This document shows positions 18,427 to 28,200 of a stretch of 64,000 bases of DNA, piece by piece. Made by a program: the position numbers and the translations under genes. The notes under the pieces were generated by a model. That model had not been told where the DNA came from and did not search any database. It saw only the letters and a list, made by a program, of their open reading frames with translations. The first letter of the stretch is position 1. Each line of letters starts with the position of its first letter. Origin of the DNA: DAOUMU01 sp034409055 (lineage in GTDB: Bacteria; Chloroflexota; Anaerolineae; 4572-78; J111); NCBI GenBank assembly GCA_034409055.1, contig DAOUMU010000082.1, forward strand, positions 1 through 64,000. Reading direction: 5' to 3'.

Positions 18427-18756
18427 TTATTCCATCCCTAACAGGATCGTCCCCCCAACCACCAGGACAATCCCGGCGATGCGCCGGAGCGATAGTGCCT
18501 CGCCAAACATCCACCAGCCAGCAAAAGTCAGCAATACTGCCGCAAGCCCGACCCACAAAGTGAAGATAACCGCCAATTCGGCCCGTCGCAGTAGTATGGC
18601 AAAAAGGACCAGGGCTAAACTATAAACCAGTAAGCCCAGCCCAAACCCCAGCCAGCGGTCCGTTTCAGCCCACCATTTGAGAGCGAGGTCGCCAATGAGT
18701 TCCAGCGTAGCGGCGGCCAGCAGCAATCCCCATAGAGTCCAATCGGACCGTAGCAT
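18427..18756 (-). CDS. SMR-family small multidrug-resistance-like transporter
   Basis: This 109-aa protein has four membrane helices. The helix 1 glutamate lies in AAATLELIGDLALKWW, matching the essential Glu14 of EmrE. Helix 4 is FGEALSLRRIAGIVLVVGGT. I use the ATG at 18756; GGAGA precedes it by about 8 bases, and a TTG lies one codon upstream. SMR proteins act as dimers that exchange protons for cationic or guanidinium-type substrates. A neighbouring agmatinase makes a guanidino link tempting but unproven. The gene converges on the DUF5317 gene with only 4 bp between stops. Confidence 0.82.
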   Translation of the reverse strand: MLRSDWTLWGLLLAAATLELIGDLALKWWAETDRWLGFGLGLLVYSLALVLFAILLRRAELAVIFTLWVGLAAVLLTFAGWWMFGEALSLRRIAGIVLVVGGTILLGME

Positions 18757-18789
18757 CAAATTATCTCCGTTGGTTCTGGGCTCACTTCA

Positions 18790-19236
18790 CTAAAGCTCCA
18801 GGGGGCCCATATCCAACACTTCCTTAACGATTGAAAAGTAAATAAATGTTTCAGTATGTTGTACTTGCGGCATACTTTGTAACTGGGAAATAACATCCAG
18901 CATGTGGGCGTTATCTTTACAGATAATCTCAACCAACAGGTCGAAACTGCCGGCGCAAATAACCAGGTAGGACACTGTATCAAGCCCGGCTATCTCTTCG
19001 GCCACAGCCCGGTGATTCCCACCCCCCAGTTTGATGCCCACGTTAGCCATCACCCGTTGTCCAACTTTGAGCGGATTCAAGACGCCGACAATCCGTAAGG
19101 TGCCGCTTTCTATCAGGCGATTCGTTCTGTCACGGACCGTGCTGGCCGGTACCCCAATCTCATCCCCTATTTTGGTAAACGATTCACGACCGTTTTGCTG
19201 TAAATATTTAATAATTTTCTGATCGACTTCATCCAA
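18790..19236 (-). CDS. Lrp/AsnC family transcriptional regulator
   Basis: This 148-aa protein has an N-terminal AsnC helix-turn-helix (MDEVDQKIIKYLQQNGRESF, then IGVPASTVRDRTNRL at about 28-42). A C-terminal RAM/AsnC ligand-binding domain follows (GVLNPLKVGQRVMANVGIKL, SFDLLVEIICKDNAHMLDVI). It is divergent from the aminotransferase gene, with a shared 200-bp control region. It probably regulates that gene and itself in response to an amino acid, as Lrp proteins usually do (family knowledge). Confidence 0.92.
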   Translation of the reverse strand: MDEVDQKIIKYLQQNGRESFTKIGDEIGVPASTVRDRTNRLIESGTLRIVGVLNPLKVGQRVMANVGIKLGGGNHRAVAEEIAGLDTVSYLVICAGSFDLLVEIICKDNAHMLDVISQLQSMPQVQHTETFIYFSIVKEVLDMGPLEL

Positions 19237-19312
19237 ATCTTCCGATTTGGTTGGCTTCGTATTGATTTTTACCCCCTTTTTGCCGAGTGAAAATTTGGAA
19301 TATTTTACGCTG

Positions 19313-19379
19313 TTTGAGCGTGCTTGTCAATAATATTTCGCTCAAATGTGTTGACTTTAGCGAAAAACCCGTGTATACT
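19313..19379 (+). promoter_or_regulatory. Sigma70 promoter with inverted-repeat operator for the aminotransferase
   Basis: TTGACT (19351-19356) and TATACT (19374-19379) are spaced by exactly 17 bases, an excellent housekeeping promoter reading toward the aminotransferase. Just upstream, TTTGAGCG (19313-19320) and CGCTCAAA (19339-19346) form an 8-bp inverted repeat with an 18-bp spacer. This is a plausible site for the divergent Lrp-type regulator. Confidence 0.7.
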
Positions 19380-19439
19380 GCGGCAGATTTATTGATTCTC
19401 ATTTCTCGTGCTCTAAATAAATTTTCTAAGGAGAAAAAA

Positions 19440-20747
19440 ATGCTAAAAAGGGAAAAAGCACAAGTTATTTTTGATCGGGCGATGAAAGTCATTTCTAAAG
19501 GCGTCAGTTCCAATTTTCGGTATTGGGGACCGGATGAAACGCCTGTTATCGCCAGGGGGAAAGGGGCCAAAGTTTGGGACGTCGATGGTAATGAGTTTAT
19601 TGACTATCGCCTGGGATGGGGCCCCATCATTTTAGGCCACGCCGATGACCGGGTGAACCAGGCTGTGCGGGAGGCCATCGAACGGGGGACAACCTTTGCC
19701 GCCACGACCGAACTGGAGGTTGAAGTTGCGGAAAAAATCGTGGCCATGGTGCCCGGTATGGAATTGCTTCGTTTCACCAACACCGGTACAGAAGCAACGA
19801 TGCACGCCCTCCGGGTGGCCCGTGCCTATACCGGCCGGGAAAAGTTCATCAAGTTTGAGGGCCAATATCACGGCATGCACGATTACGTCCTCTTCAGTAC
19901 GGCCAGTTCGCCCGTTTCTGCTATGGGCTCTCGCCGTAACCCTATTCCGGTGCAAAATGGTTCCGGTATCCCGAAACAGATTCGGGAGTACCTGATTTCG
20001 CTGCCCTTTAATGATTTTGAAATCGTCGAGCGGGTGGTTAAAGACCGGTATGGCGACATTGCCGCTATGATGATTGAACCGGTCCTGGGTAACATTTCCG
20101 GTCTTGAACCTTTGCCCGGCTATCTGAAACACCTGCGCAAATTGTGCGACGATTACGGCATTGTCATGATCTTTGACGAGGTAAAGACAGGCTTCCGCCT
20201 GGCCAATGGGGGCGCGCGCGAGGTTTATGGAGTTATTCCCGACATCTCAACCTACGCCAAGAGCCTGGGGAATGGCTACCCGGTGGCGGTCTTTGGCGGC
20301 AAACGGGAAGTGATGGATATTATTGGTCCCGGCAGTGTCTCTCACGGAGGAACCTTTAGCGCTAATGGGGTGAGCGTAGCAGCGGCCAAAGCGGTGCTCG
20401 ATATTTTAGCGGCCAGTCCGGTGCTGGCAGAGTTAGCTCAACGTGGCCAACGTTTACGAAGTGGCCTGGACGAAATTCTCAGCGATGCCGACATCCCCCA
20501 CCAGATGACCGGCCACCCCAATATGCAAGGCTTTCTCATCACCAAGAAACCGGTCAAAGAAGTTCGTGATCTCGTCTACCACGATGAAGAATTATATTCA
20601 ACCATCTTAACCAACCTCTATGAACGGGGTGTCTGGCCCGAGGAAGATGCCCGCGAGCCCTGGTTCCTGTGTGAAGCCCACACCGATGAGATGATTGATG
20701 AAACCCTGAATAAATTTGAAGATGCAGTCAAGGCTGCCTTGAAGTGA
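19440..20747 (+). CDS. Class III aminotransferase (glutamate-1-semialdehyde aminomutase-like)
   Basis: This 435-aa PLP enzyme starts at ATG 19440 after AAGGAGAA; an upstream extension overlaps the promoter. The fold-type I signatures are clear: TNTGTEATMHALRVARAYTG, the aspartate in IVMIFDEVKTGFR, and the lysine in YAKSLGNGYPVAVFGG that binds PLP. GGTFSANGVSVAAA follows. The overall pattern resembles HemL and its non-heme relatives. The Lrp regulator and the nearby agmatinase point to amino-acid or polyamine metabolism rather than heme synthesis (inference). Confidence 0.85.
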   Translation: MLKREKAQVIFDRAMKVISKGVSSNFRYWGPDETPVIARGKGAKVWDVDGNEFIDYRLGWGPIILGHADDRVNQAVREAIERGTTFAATTELEVEVAEKIVAMVPGMELLRFTNTGTEATMHALRVARAYTGREKFIKFEGQYHGMHDYVLFSTASSPVSAMGSRRNPIPVQNGSGIPKQIREYLISLPFNDFEIVERVVKDRYGDIAAMMIEPVLGNISGLEPLPGYLKHLRKLCDDYGIVMIFDEVKTGFRLANGGAREVYGVIPDISTYAKSLGNGYPVAVFGGKREVMDIIGPGSVSHGGTFSANGVSVAAAKAVLDILAASPVLAELAQRGQRLRSGLDEILSDADIPHQMTGHPNMQGFLITKKPVKEVRDLVYHDEELYSTILTNLYERGVWPEEDAREPWFLCEAHTDEMIDETLNKFEDAVKAALK

Positions 20748-20832
20748 AAAAGAGGTAGGACTGACAAAATCTTCCCGGAAGTTTAATTTTAGACCAGAAT
20801 CGCTCCATAATTCAAGTGAACTATCTCGAAAT

Positions 20833-20967
20833 TGTAGGGGTCAACAACATTCTGAACAGTTTTCGCTCGGTCTGGATTGCCAAATCCAGGCCATAATGAG
20901 GCACAGTTGCCGGATTTGGCAATCCGGCAGGAGCGGTTGAGTGTTCAACATCATCTTGACCCCTACA
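20833..20967 (+). repeat. MITE-like palindromic repeat, family 1, copy B
   Basis: This 135-bp element runs from TGTAGGGGTCAA to TTGACCCCTACA, perfect 12-bp terminal inverted repeats. The direct repeat TATCTCGAAAT lies at 20822-20832, touching the left end. It recurs at 20972-20982, four bases beyond the right end. Outside that, CTTCCCGGAAG (20771-20781) faces CTTCCGGGAAG (20986-20996), as if the element landed inside an older hairpin. The reverse complement of copy A (4159-4291) matches along its length. This fills most of the gap 20748-21074. Confidence 0.8.
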
Positions 20968-21074
20968 AAATTATCTCGAAATCAGCTTCCGGGAAGGTGC
21001 ATGTTCGTAAAAAACCATTAAATTTTTGGGTACTGTATCCCCCAAACATCTGATAAAATCACAATAATAGTCTA

Positions 21075-21998
21075 TTATTTGGCTTTGGTTTGCACAAAGC
21101 CAAATACTTCATACATGACTTTTAGAGCGGCCAGTGAGGTTACATCAGAAAGATCCAAGGGGGGGCTGACTTCGACGATATCCATCGCTTTAACCGGTAG
21201 CTCGGCGAAGATGATGCGCATAAATTCCAGGCACTCGCGGGTGGTCGGACCACCGTGCTCCGGGGTACCGGTGCCTGGCGTACAGGCCGGGTCAATGCCA
21301 TCAATATCCAGGCTGACATAAACGGCTTCGACCTCTTTCAGTTGCGTCACTACATCGCGGGCCACGGTTTCAATGCCGCGCCGGTAGATGCTACGCGCGG
21401 TGTGCCAACCCAGTTCAGGGTTGGTAGCGTAATATTCCAACTCTTCTGGCAGAAAGGAGCGTAGTCCGACAAAAGCCACCTGCTTGGGCGAGAGGTTTGG
21501 CTGCTCTAAATTACGGCAGGCCGTATTGGCGTGGCTCCAGGGGTGGCCTTCAAAGTTGTCAGCCAAATCGGCGTGTGAGTCAAATTGAATATAGCCGACC
21601 GGACCATTGAAGCTTCTGGCAAAGGCTTTAAAGAGGGGAATGCCCACACTATGATCACCGCCCAGAAAAAAGGCCAGTTTGTGTTCGCTGTTGATGATTC
21701 TGGCGGCGACTGTCTCGGTTGAGAGAAAAAAACGTTCCCAATTCAGGTCTACCTCTACGTCGCCGTAATCTTTCACCTGCACTTTAAGGGGCACCCCCTC
21801 TTCGGTCACTGAGGCCAGGTAAGGGGTGATGCTCCGGATACGCTGCGGTGCATGGCGTGCGCCGCCTCGCCAACTAACGGCATTATCAAAAGGAATGCCC
21901 AACATGCCAATTTCAGCCTGGTCGTCTTGACTTTCCATGCCACTCCAACGACAGCGATGCTCGACCAATCTGGCTTGGTTATCCTGTGAGTTTGACAT
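21075..21998 (-). CDS. speB: Agmatinase/arginase family ureohydrolase
   Basis: This 307-aa manganese enzyme would hydrolyse a guanidino compound to urea and an amine. All binuclear metal motifs are present: FFLGGDHSVG, IQFDSHADL (usually DAHxD; Ser replaces Ala here) and SLDIDGIDPA, followed by GTGTPEHGGPT. The ending MYEVFGFVQTKAK is slightly extended. It lies 16 bp downstream of an amidase on the same strand. Agmatinase would feed putrescine synthesis. Other guanidino acids are possible because the family is broad. Confidence 0.88.
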   Translation of the reverse strand: MSNSQDNQARLVEHRCRWSGMESQDDQAEIGMLGIPFDNAVSWRGGARHAPQRIRSITPYLASVTEEGVPLKVQVKDYGDVEVDLNWERFFLSTETVAARIINSEHKLAFFLGGDHSVGIPLFKAFARSFNGPVGYIQFDSHADLADNFEGHPWSHANTACRNLEQPNLSPKQVAFVGLRSFLPEELEYYATNPELGWHTARSIYRRGIETVARDVVTQLKEVEAVYVSLDIDGIDPACTPGTGTPEHGGPTTRECLEFMRIIFAELPVKAMDIVEVSPPLDLSDVTSLAALKVMYEVFGFVQTKAK

Positions 21999-22014
21999 TT
22001 TCTCTGCTCCTTGC

Positions 22015-22836
22015 CTATTCGCTCAAAAAACAGAGGAGACCGGCAGCAATTCCTCTGGCGACTATTTTGGGTTTCTGTGCTAAAAGATAGCGATCATCCA
22101 GCATAAAGCCGGTTTCAATGATGGCCCCAGGGGTTATCGGGGCAATTTCATTAAAAGCGTGATAATTGGTCATATTGTCGGTGATACTGGCCGGGTGTGG
22201 TGATAAACCGGTGTAAAGGCCGTACTCTTGACTGAGACAAGTCACTAACTTATCCTCAGCTTCGGGAATGGCGCTGTTTGTTACCCTGGCCACCTTAAAG
22301 CCGGTGGCCCCGGGTATGTTACAGCTATCGGCGTGAATGCTTACCAGCGCATCGGCCTGGTAATCTGTCAACCGGTCATCATACTCATCCAGCAAATCAG
22401 CCCGTATGCCACGCCGCTCTAAAAGGGTCACCACCTCCAGGGCAATGGCGTAATTGACGTCTGCTTCCGTCAGGCCATCGTCACAAACGGCCCCGGGATC
22501 ATATCCTTTGTGGCCCGATACAATACCGACCAGGTGTTTGGACGAGTCTGGGGCCGAACGATGAACCTGACTGTCCGGTGGATTGGCGATGACGTTCACC
22601 ATAGGGGTTACCTGTGTTGTTGTCGGTTGGGCTATTTTGATGATGGGCCTTTCCTTAGTTGGGCCAAAGAGTTTCACGCCGATAAGGACAGCCAGGATAA
22701 CCAGGCTGAGCATAGTGATAGAGAATATCATATGCCCACTATAGACAATAGTGGTACGCCGAATGGCTTGATTTTGTTTCGATCTATGAACGCGGCGCAT
22801 AGCAACATCATAACATAATATTTTGATTTCGTCCAC
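22015..22836 (-). CDS. N-acetylmuramoyl-L-alanine amidase (Amidase_3), membrane-anchored
   Basis: This protein of up to 273 aa has a basic N-terminus, one membrane helix (about residues 33-53) and an extracytoplasmic zinc amidase domain from about 100. Zinc and catalytic motifs are GIVSGHKGYDPGAV (usually GHGGxDPGA), the glutamate in TEADVNYAIAL, VSIHADS and IIETGFMLDD. It should cleave the stem peptide from muramic acid in the cell wall. GTG 22836 and ATG 22800 are both possible starts; neither has a strong ribosome binding site. Insertion of the Amidase_3 domain after a single anchor is usual. Confidence 0.83.
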   Translation of the reverse strand: MDEIKILCYDVAMRRVHRSKQNQAIRRTTIVYSGHMIFSITMLSLVILAVLIGVKLFGPTKERPIIKIAQPTTTQVTPMVNVIANPPDSQVHRSAPDSSKHLVGIVSGHKGYDPGAVCDDGLTEADVNYAIALEVVTLLERRGIRADLLDEYDDRLTDYQADALVSIHADSCNIPGATGFKVARVTNSAIPEAEDKLVTCLSQEYGLYTGLSPHPASITDNMTNYHAFNEIAPITPGAIIETGFMLDDRYLLAQKPKIVARGIAAGLLCFLSE

Positions 22837-22934
22837 AGTGATTTATGTAATGTGGTGGTGTTTAAACCCTACCTCAAAATTCAGTCACGATACGTTGACA
22901 CAATGTAATAAATCAATAAAATCATAAAGGTGGT

Positions 22935-22986
22935 AAAAGTGAATTTTGGCATACAATGTACGACTCAAAAATCAGGCTTCACTTTT
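22935..22986. promoter_or_regulatory. Inverted repeat upstream of the response regulator
   Basis: AAAAGTGAA and TTCACTTTT are perfect 9-bp arms with a 34-base spacer that holds CATACAATG, a -10-like sequence. The arrangement suggests an operator pair around a promoter of the downstream operon, possibly autoregulation by the response regulator. This is pattern only. Confidence 0.35.
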
Positions 22987-23023
22987 GAGATGAAGATATA
23001 GCTCGTTAAAAAGTGAGGAAAAT

Positions 23024-23749
23024 GTGCCTGAAAGAATTCTTGTCATAGATGACGACCCGCTGCTGCTACAATTGATGGCAGAAAGCCTCAAACAGGCTAA
23101 TTATGAGGTCGATTTGGCGCTCAACGGGCTCGAAGGACTGCGCTTGTTGAGAGAAAATAAACCTCACCTGGTTATTTTGGATATTATGTTACCCAATATG
23201 GACGGGTGGGAGGTTTGTGATCGGATTCGGAAAGTGTCTACGGTTCCTGTCATTATGCTGACGGCCCTGGGGTCTCGCGCCGACATCATACGCGGGTTAC
23301 AAGCCGGGGCCGACGATTATCTGGTCAAGCCATTTTACAAAGATGAACTGTTGGCCCGGGTTTCTGCGGTGTTACGCCGGGTCAATATGGCTCCCCCTTC
23401 TCCCGATGCTCCCTTGCGCTTTGGCAATGGACAGTTAGTCGTCGATCCGATTGATCGTCAGGTTACCGTGGATGGGGAGCAGGTTGACCTGACCCGGACG
23501 GAGTTTGACCTATTGCTCTTTATGGCCCATCGGGCCAGCCGGATATTGAGCACGGAATTGATTTTTGAAAATGTTTGGTCTTATGATACCGAGGCCAATA
23601 TCGAAAGTGTAAAATGGTATGTGTGGCGCTTGCGCAAAAAAATCGAAAAAGATCCCAGCAAGCCCCAATATATTATCACCGAGCGGGGTATAGGCTATCG
23701 GTTTGTCCCTAATTATGGGGCCATTGAGTCACAAGCAAAAGTAGGATAA
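23024..23749 (+). CDS. OmpR/PhoB family response regulator
   Basis: This 241-aa protein starts at GTG behind GTGAGGA. The receiver domain (1-120) has the acidic pair VIDDDP, phospho-acceptor Asp in VILDIMLPNMDGWE, Thr in IMLTAL and Lys in YLVKPF, all intact. The C-terminal winged helix (about 135-232) ends with the recognition segment VWRLRKKIEKDPSKPQYIIT and RGIGYRF. No histidine kinase gene is adjacent. It begins a run of genes for a DUF309 protein, a glycosyltransferase and a membrane glycosylation protein. Confidence 0.93.
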   Translation: MPERILVIDDDPLLLQLMAESLKQANYEVDLALNGLEGLRLLRENKPHLVILDIMLPNMDGWEVCDRIRKVSTVPVIMLTALGSRADIIRGLQAGADDYLVKPFYKDELLARVSAVLRRVNMAPPSPDAPLRFGNGQLVVDPIDRQVTVDGEQVDLTRTEFDLLLFMAHRASRILSTELIFENVWSYDTEANIESVKWYVWRLRKKIEKDPSKPQYIITERGIGYRFVPNYGAIESQAKVG

Positions 23750-23761
23750 CAACAGTTCGTT

Positions 23762-24526
23762 ATGGCCGAAACAATTATTCTGATAGTTGACGATTTAATG
23801 TTTCTACCCGGGTTGACAAGAAACTTGCATGCCCTCGGCTACCAGACCGTTACGGCTACTAATGACACCGATCTATCACGCACTTTATTCAAGGCTCCGG
23901 TATTAGTCATTGTCGATTTGTTTAGTCAAAACTTTAATTGGGAGGCGTTAGTACGTCTTATCAAAGGGCCAGGCAAAAAAGCGGCTCACGTGCCGGTGCT
24001 TGGCTTTGGTCCTCACCTGGATTTACAACTGCGTGAGCGGGCGCTCGCAGCAGGTTGTAGTGCCGTCGTCGGACGTGGGGCTATTGTCGGGCAATTGCCC
24101 CAACTGGTGGAGAAGCACAAGTGGGTTATTGATAAAACACGCTGCCAGGACACTCCCCCGCCCCTTCTCCTGGAGGGACTGAAATTATTCAATCAAGGTA
24201 AATACTTTGAATGTCATGAGGTGATTGAGGATGCCTGGCTTCAGGAAAAGATGCCGGTCCGGTTGATGTACCAGGGCATTCTACAAATTGGCGTGGCCTG
24301 CTATCATGTGCAAAAGAAAAACTGGCGCGGGGCCATGAAAGTGCTGGAACGGGGTGTGCCCAAAACCGGACGCTTTGCCCCTCGTTGTATGGGTATTAAC
24401 ATCAGCAAACTCCTCGACGACGCTGAAGCGATCCGCCAAGAATTGATGCGCCTGGGACCGGGCTGGCGAGGCGAATTTGACGAACGCTTTTTCCCTACCA
24501 TAGAATTTCAAGAGTGTTTCCCATGA
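23762..24526 (+). CDS. Pseudo-receiver + DUF309 domain protein
   Basis: This 254-aa protein has two parts. Residues 1-120 look like a degenerate receiver: VDD near the start and VIVDLF in the place of the phosphorylated strand, but no conserved lysine (SAVVGRGA). Residues about 135-215 are a clear DUF309 domain: GLKLFNQGKYFECHEVIEDA, YQGILQIGVACYHVQKKNW. DUF309 proteins are small helical proteins of unknown function. The next gene's ATG overlaps the stop (ATGA), so the two are translationally coupled. Confidence 0.82.
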   Translation: MAETIILIVDDLMFLPGLTRNLHALGYQTVTATNDTDLSRTLFKAPVLVIVDLFSQNFNWEALVRLIKGPGKKAAHVPVLGFGPHLDLQLRERALAAGCSAVVGRGAIVGQLPQLVEKHKWVIDKTRCQDTPPPLLLEGLKLFNQGKYFECHEVIEDAWLQEKMPVRLMYQGILQIGVACYHVQKKNWRGAMKVLERGVPKTGRFAPRCMGINISKLLDDAEAIRQELMRLGPGWRGEFDERFFPTIEFQECFP

Positions 24527-25281
24527 CCACAATTATAGTCATTCCAACTTATAACGAAGCAGATAATCTGCCGGCTATCACGACTGAACTTTTTACCTTA
24601 GATATAAAAGAGGATTTGCAGATTTTAATCGTAGATGATGCTTCACCTGATGGAACGGGTGAGATAGCTGATGATCTGGGGGAGCGTTGCTATCCAGGTC
24701 GTCTTCACGTCATTCATCGCCAGGGCAAGTTAGGCTTGGGCACTGCCTACGTGACCGGTTTCACCTGGGCCCTGGAGCACAATGCAGATTACATCATTCA
24801 AATGGATGCCGATTTTTCCCACTCTCCGTCATATATCCCCCAAATGCTGGAGCACATTAAAGATTACGACGTGGTTGTCGGCTCGCGCTACGTTAGCGGT
24901 GGTGACCTTGACGAGCGCTGGAGTTGGTGGCGGTGGTTTTTAAGTTGGTGGGCCAACTCCGTTTGGACGCGGTGTATTTTGAACATTCGGACCAAAGATG
25001 CCACGGCCGGATTTAAATGCTGGCGGCGTAGTGCCCTGCAAAGGATTGGTCTGGAGCGGATTACCTCCAATGGTTATGTCTTTCAAGTTGAGATGGCCTA
25101 TGTGGCCGAAAAGCTCAACTTCCGGATTCGGGAAATCCCGATCTATTTTGAAGATCGCCGCATCGGGCAGAGCAAAATGTCAGTGCCGGTAAAAATCGAG
25201 GCAGCCCTACGGGTGTTTGAAATTCGCTGGCGCCACCGCAACGTGAAACCGATGCCCGTATCCCGTTCAGCAGAAGTTTAG
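24523..25281 (+). CDS. Polyprenol-phosphate mannosyl/glucosyltransferase (GT2, DPM1-like)
   Basis: This 252-aa family 2 glycosyltransferase transfers a sugar from a nucleotide sugar to polyprenol phosphate on the inner membrane face. Motifs: IVIPTYNEADNLP, LIVDDASPDGTGEIAD, the DxD-like MDADFSHSP and GSRYVSGGDLD. The C-terminal FEDRRIGQSKMS is diagnostic of the dolichol-phosphate mannose synthase type. No C-terminal membrane pair is present, so it is the short soluble form. The next gene, a GT-C/YfhO-like membrane protein, could use the lipid-linked sugar. Confidence 0.9.
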   Translation: MTTIIVIPTYNEADNLPAITTELFTLDIKEDLQILIVDDASPDGTGEIADDLGERCYPGRLHVIHRQGKLGLGTAYVTGFTWALEHNADYIIQMDADFSHSPSYIPQMLEHIKDYDVVVGSRYVSGGDLDERWSWWRWFLSWWANSVWTRCILNIRTKDATAGFKCWRRSALQRIGLERITSNGYVFQVEMAYVAEKLNFRIREIPIYFEDRRIGQSKMSVPVKIEAALRVFEIRWRHRNVKPMPVSRSAEV

Positions 25282-25292
25282 GAGCACGGCGC

Positions 25293-28200
25293 TTGTCCAG
25301 AGCCATTAGCCGGCAAGATCTAGGGGCGGCCTTGATCTTGCTCATCTTGCCCCTGTTGCTCTTTTGGCCGGTTACGATTGGGCCAAACACCCTCCTCCCC
25401 GTTGATAATTTATTTGCCTTTGAACCCTGGGCCTCGTACAAAGATGAGCTGGGCGTAGGTTTGCCACAAAACCAACTGCTCTCCGACCTGATTCTGGAAA
25501 ATTACGTCTGGAAGAAATTTATCCGGGAATCCATTGCCGCCCGCCAAATCCCCCTCTGGAATCCCTATATCCTGTCAGGCCAACCCTTTCTGGCCAATGG
25601 CCAACACTCGGCCCTCTACCCCTTTAGCCTCTTATTTTACATTTTGCCCCTGAGCAAAGCTTACGGGTGGTTTGTCGTCAGCCAACTGTGGCTGGCCGGC
25701 TTGTTTATGTATATTTTTGGGCGCACACTACGGATCAATCGGCTGGGGGCGCTTGTGGCCGGCCTTACCTACGCTCTCAGCACCTTTTTTATTGTCCGCC
25801 TGGTTTTTACCATGATCGTTGCCGGAGCCATCTGGCTGCCGTTGCTCCTGGCCATGATCGAAATAATTGTCCGTAAACAAGAAGAGAAAGGACCGGTTGG
25901 CTACTCCCCCATTCCTTACGTGGTAGCGGGCGCCCTGGCCCTGGGCTTACAAACCCTGGCCGGCCACATAGAAATTACCTATTATACCCTGCTGGTGAGC
26001 GGCTTCTACGCCCTTTGCCGGCTGCTCATACTGTGGAAACGACAGGCAACGCCCCGCTTTGCCCTGCGCCTGGCCGGTTGGCTGCTGGCTATGGTCATCT
26101 TGGGGCTGGGACTGGGTAGTGCCCAACTGGTGCCTCTGTACGAAGTGGTGACCGAGAACTTCCGCGACAATTCGGTAACCCTGGCCCAGGTTCGGGGCTG
26201 GGCCTTACCGGCTCGGCGGGTCGCCACCTTTCTCATCCCCCATTTTTTTGGTAGTCCGGCCCATCACGGCTATTTTGACCTGGTGACCCGGCAGTGGCAC
26301 CCCCTTGGCCTCAACGCCTATGGTCAAGTTAACCCCCTTTGCCCTTACTGCACCAGTTGGGACACCAAAAACTCGGTCGAGGCCGGGGCCTACGTAGGGA
26401 TTTTGCCCCTGATCCTGGCCCCCCTGGCCGTGGTTCAGGCTATTAAAGAATGGGCGAATAGGCGAATGATGAATAGACGAATGAGTCATTTGGTAGAGCA
26501 TGATTCGCCATTCGCAGATAATTGCCCTGTGGGTTCGCAGATTCGCAGATTTGTTTTTATTTTTGCTACTTTGGCCCTCTTCTCTCTTCTCTTTGCCTTT
26601 GGTACCCCGCTCTATGCCATCCTTTTTTATGGTTTACCCGGCTGGAATCAACTCCACTCCCCCTTCCGCTGGATTTTTCCCTTTACCCTGAGTATAGCCG
26701 TTTTAGCCGGGGTAGGGGCGGCCTATTTAGATGCTCTGGTCAGCGCTACATGGACAGGCGAGGCAAGGCAGGGGAGCAGAGGAGCGGAGGAGCAGAGGAG
26801 CAGTGATGAAGACGCCCCCCCGGCCCCCCAATCCGCTTACAGGCTCGCCCCCCCTTCCTTTCTCTACACCTTGTCTTTATACACCGGTTGGCTCCTCTTC
26901 TGGACAGGCTTAACTGGCCTGATCGCTATGCTCCTGGCCCTGGTCGTGCCCGCGCCCTTTATCCAGGTAGCCACCATCATCTTTGACCGCTCCGGCCTGG
27001 CCCAAAATGCCTTTGCCGACGGTCGCCAATTTTTCGGTTACCAGTGGCCGAACTTTTTTAAGTTCTTCTTGATGGTTATGGCGGCGGGAGCGATCCTGCG
27101 CATCGTGCGCTGCCCCATCTATTTACGACTGCCAATCGTCAATCGTCAATCCAAAACCGTCAATCCACTCAATGCCTGGAAGCCCTTAGCGGTGATCATG
27201 ATTGCCCTGGATTTAGCCCTGGCCGGGGCCGGTTTCAATCCCTCGGTCGATCCGACCCTGCTTGATTTCAAACCCGACGTGGTCAAGTGGCTGGAAGCGC
27301 GCCAGGCTGAAGACCCCTTGTTTCGGATCAACAGCTTTAATACACCGGAGGGACGGGGCAACAAGCTCTTTTTAGCCAATGCCGGTATGTACAGCAACCT
27401 GTTCGACGTGCGCGGCTACGATAGCATCATCCCGGCCCAATATGCTCGCTTTATGCACCTCATTCAAACAAATGGTGACCTGTTTTTCAACCGTATCGGG
27501 CCGCTTTACTACGATGGCTACGAGGCCCTCAATTCGGCCCTGCTGGACCTGCTGGGGGTACGTTACGTTTTGACCACCGTTGACATCGGCAACCCCAATT
27601 ATGAGCTTGTCTACGACGAGGAGATTCGGGTCTATGAAAACACCGACGCTTTACCTCGCGCCTTTATGGTGTATGAAGAGATGCCTGGGGGGGATGAGCT
27701 GGACCTGGCCCTGCGCAGCCTCAATCCCCGCCAGCAAATTATTCTCGACGGCGAAAACAACGGCCTGGGACGAGACCTGACCACCGACGATGCCGGTCCC
27801 CTTTCGCGGGCCAGGCCGGGCGTCCAGATCGTTGCCTACACGCCCAACGAGGTGCGGCTGGCGGTGCGGGTTGACCAGCCCGGTTGGTTAGTGCTGGCCG
27901 ATACCTATTTCCCCGGCTGGCGAGCCTACGCCAGTCAGCCCACTGCCACCGCCAACGAGCAACCAAAAATCGGCAACAATAGCCAACTGGCATCCGAACA
28001 AGCCCACCAATCCGAAATCCGAAATCCGAAATCCGAAATCGAATTGACCATTCACCGGGCCAACGGCGCCTTCCGGGCCGTCTATCTCCAGCCCGGTCAA
28101 TGGGGGGTGCGTTTTCGCTACAGCCCGCGCAGTTTTCAACTGGGCCTGTATGGCTCGTTTTTAGCGCTGGCCATGTTGGTCTTTATCGCCAGCTACTGGA

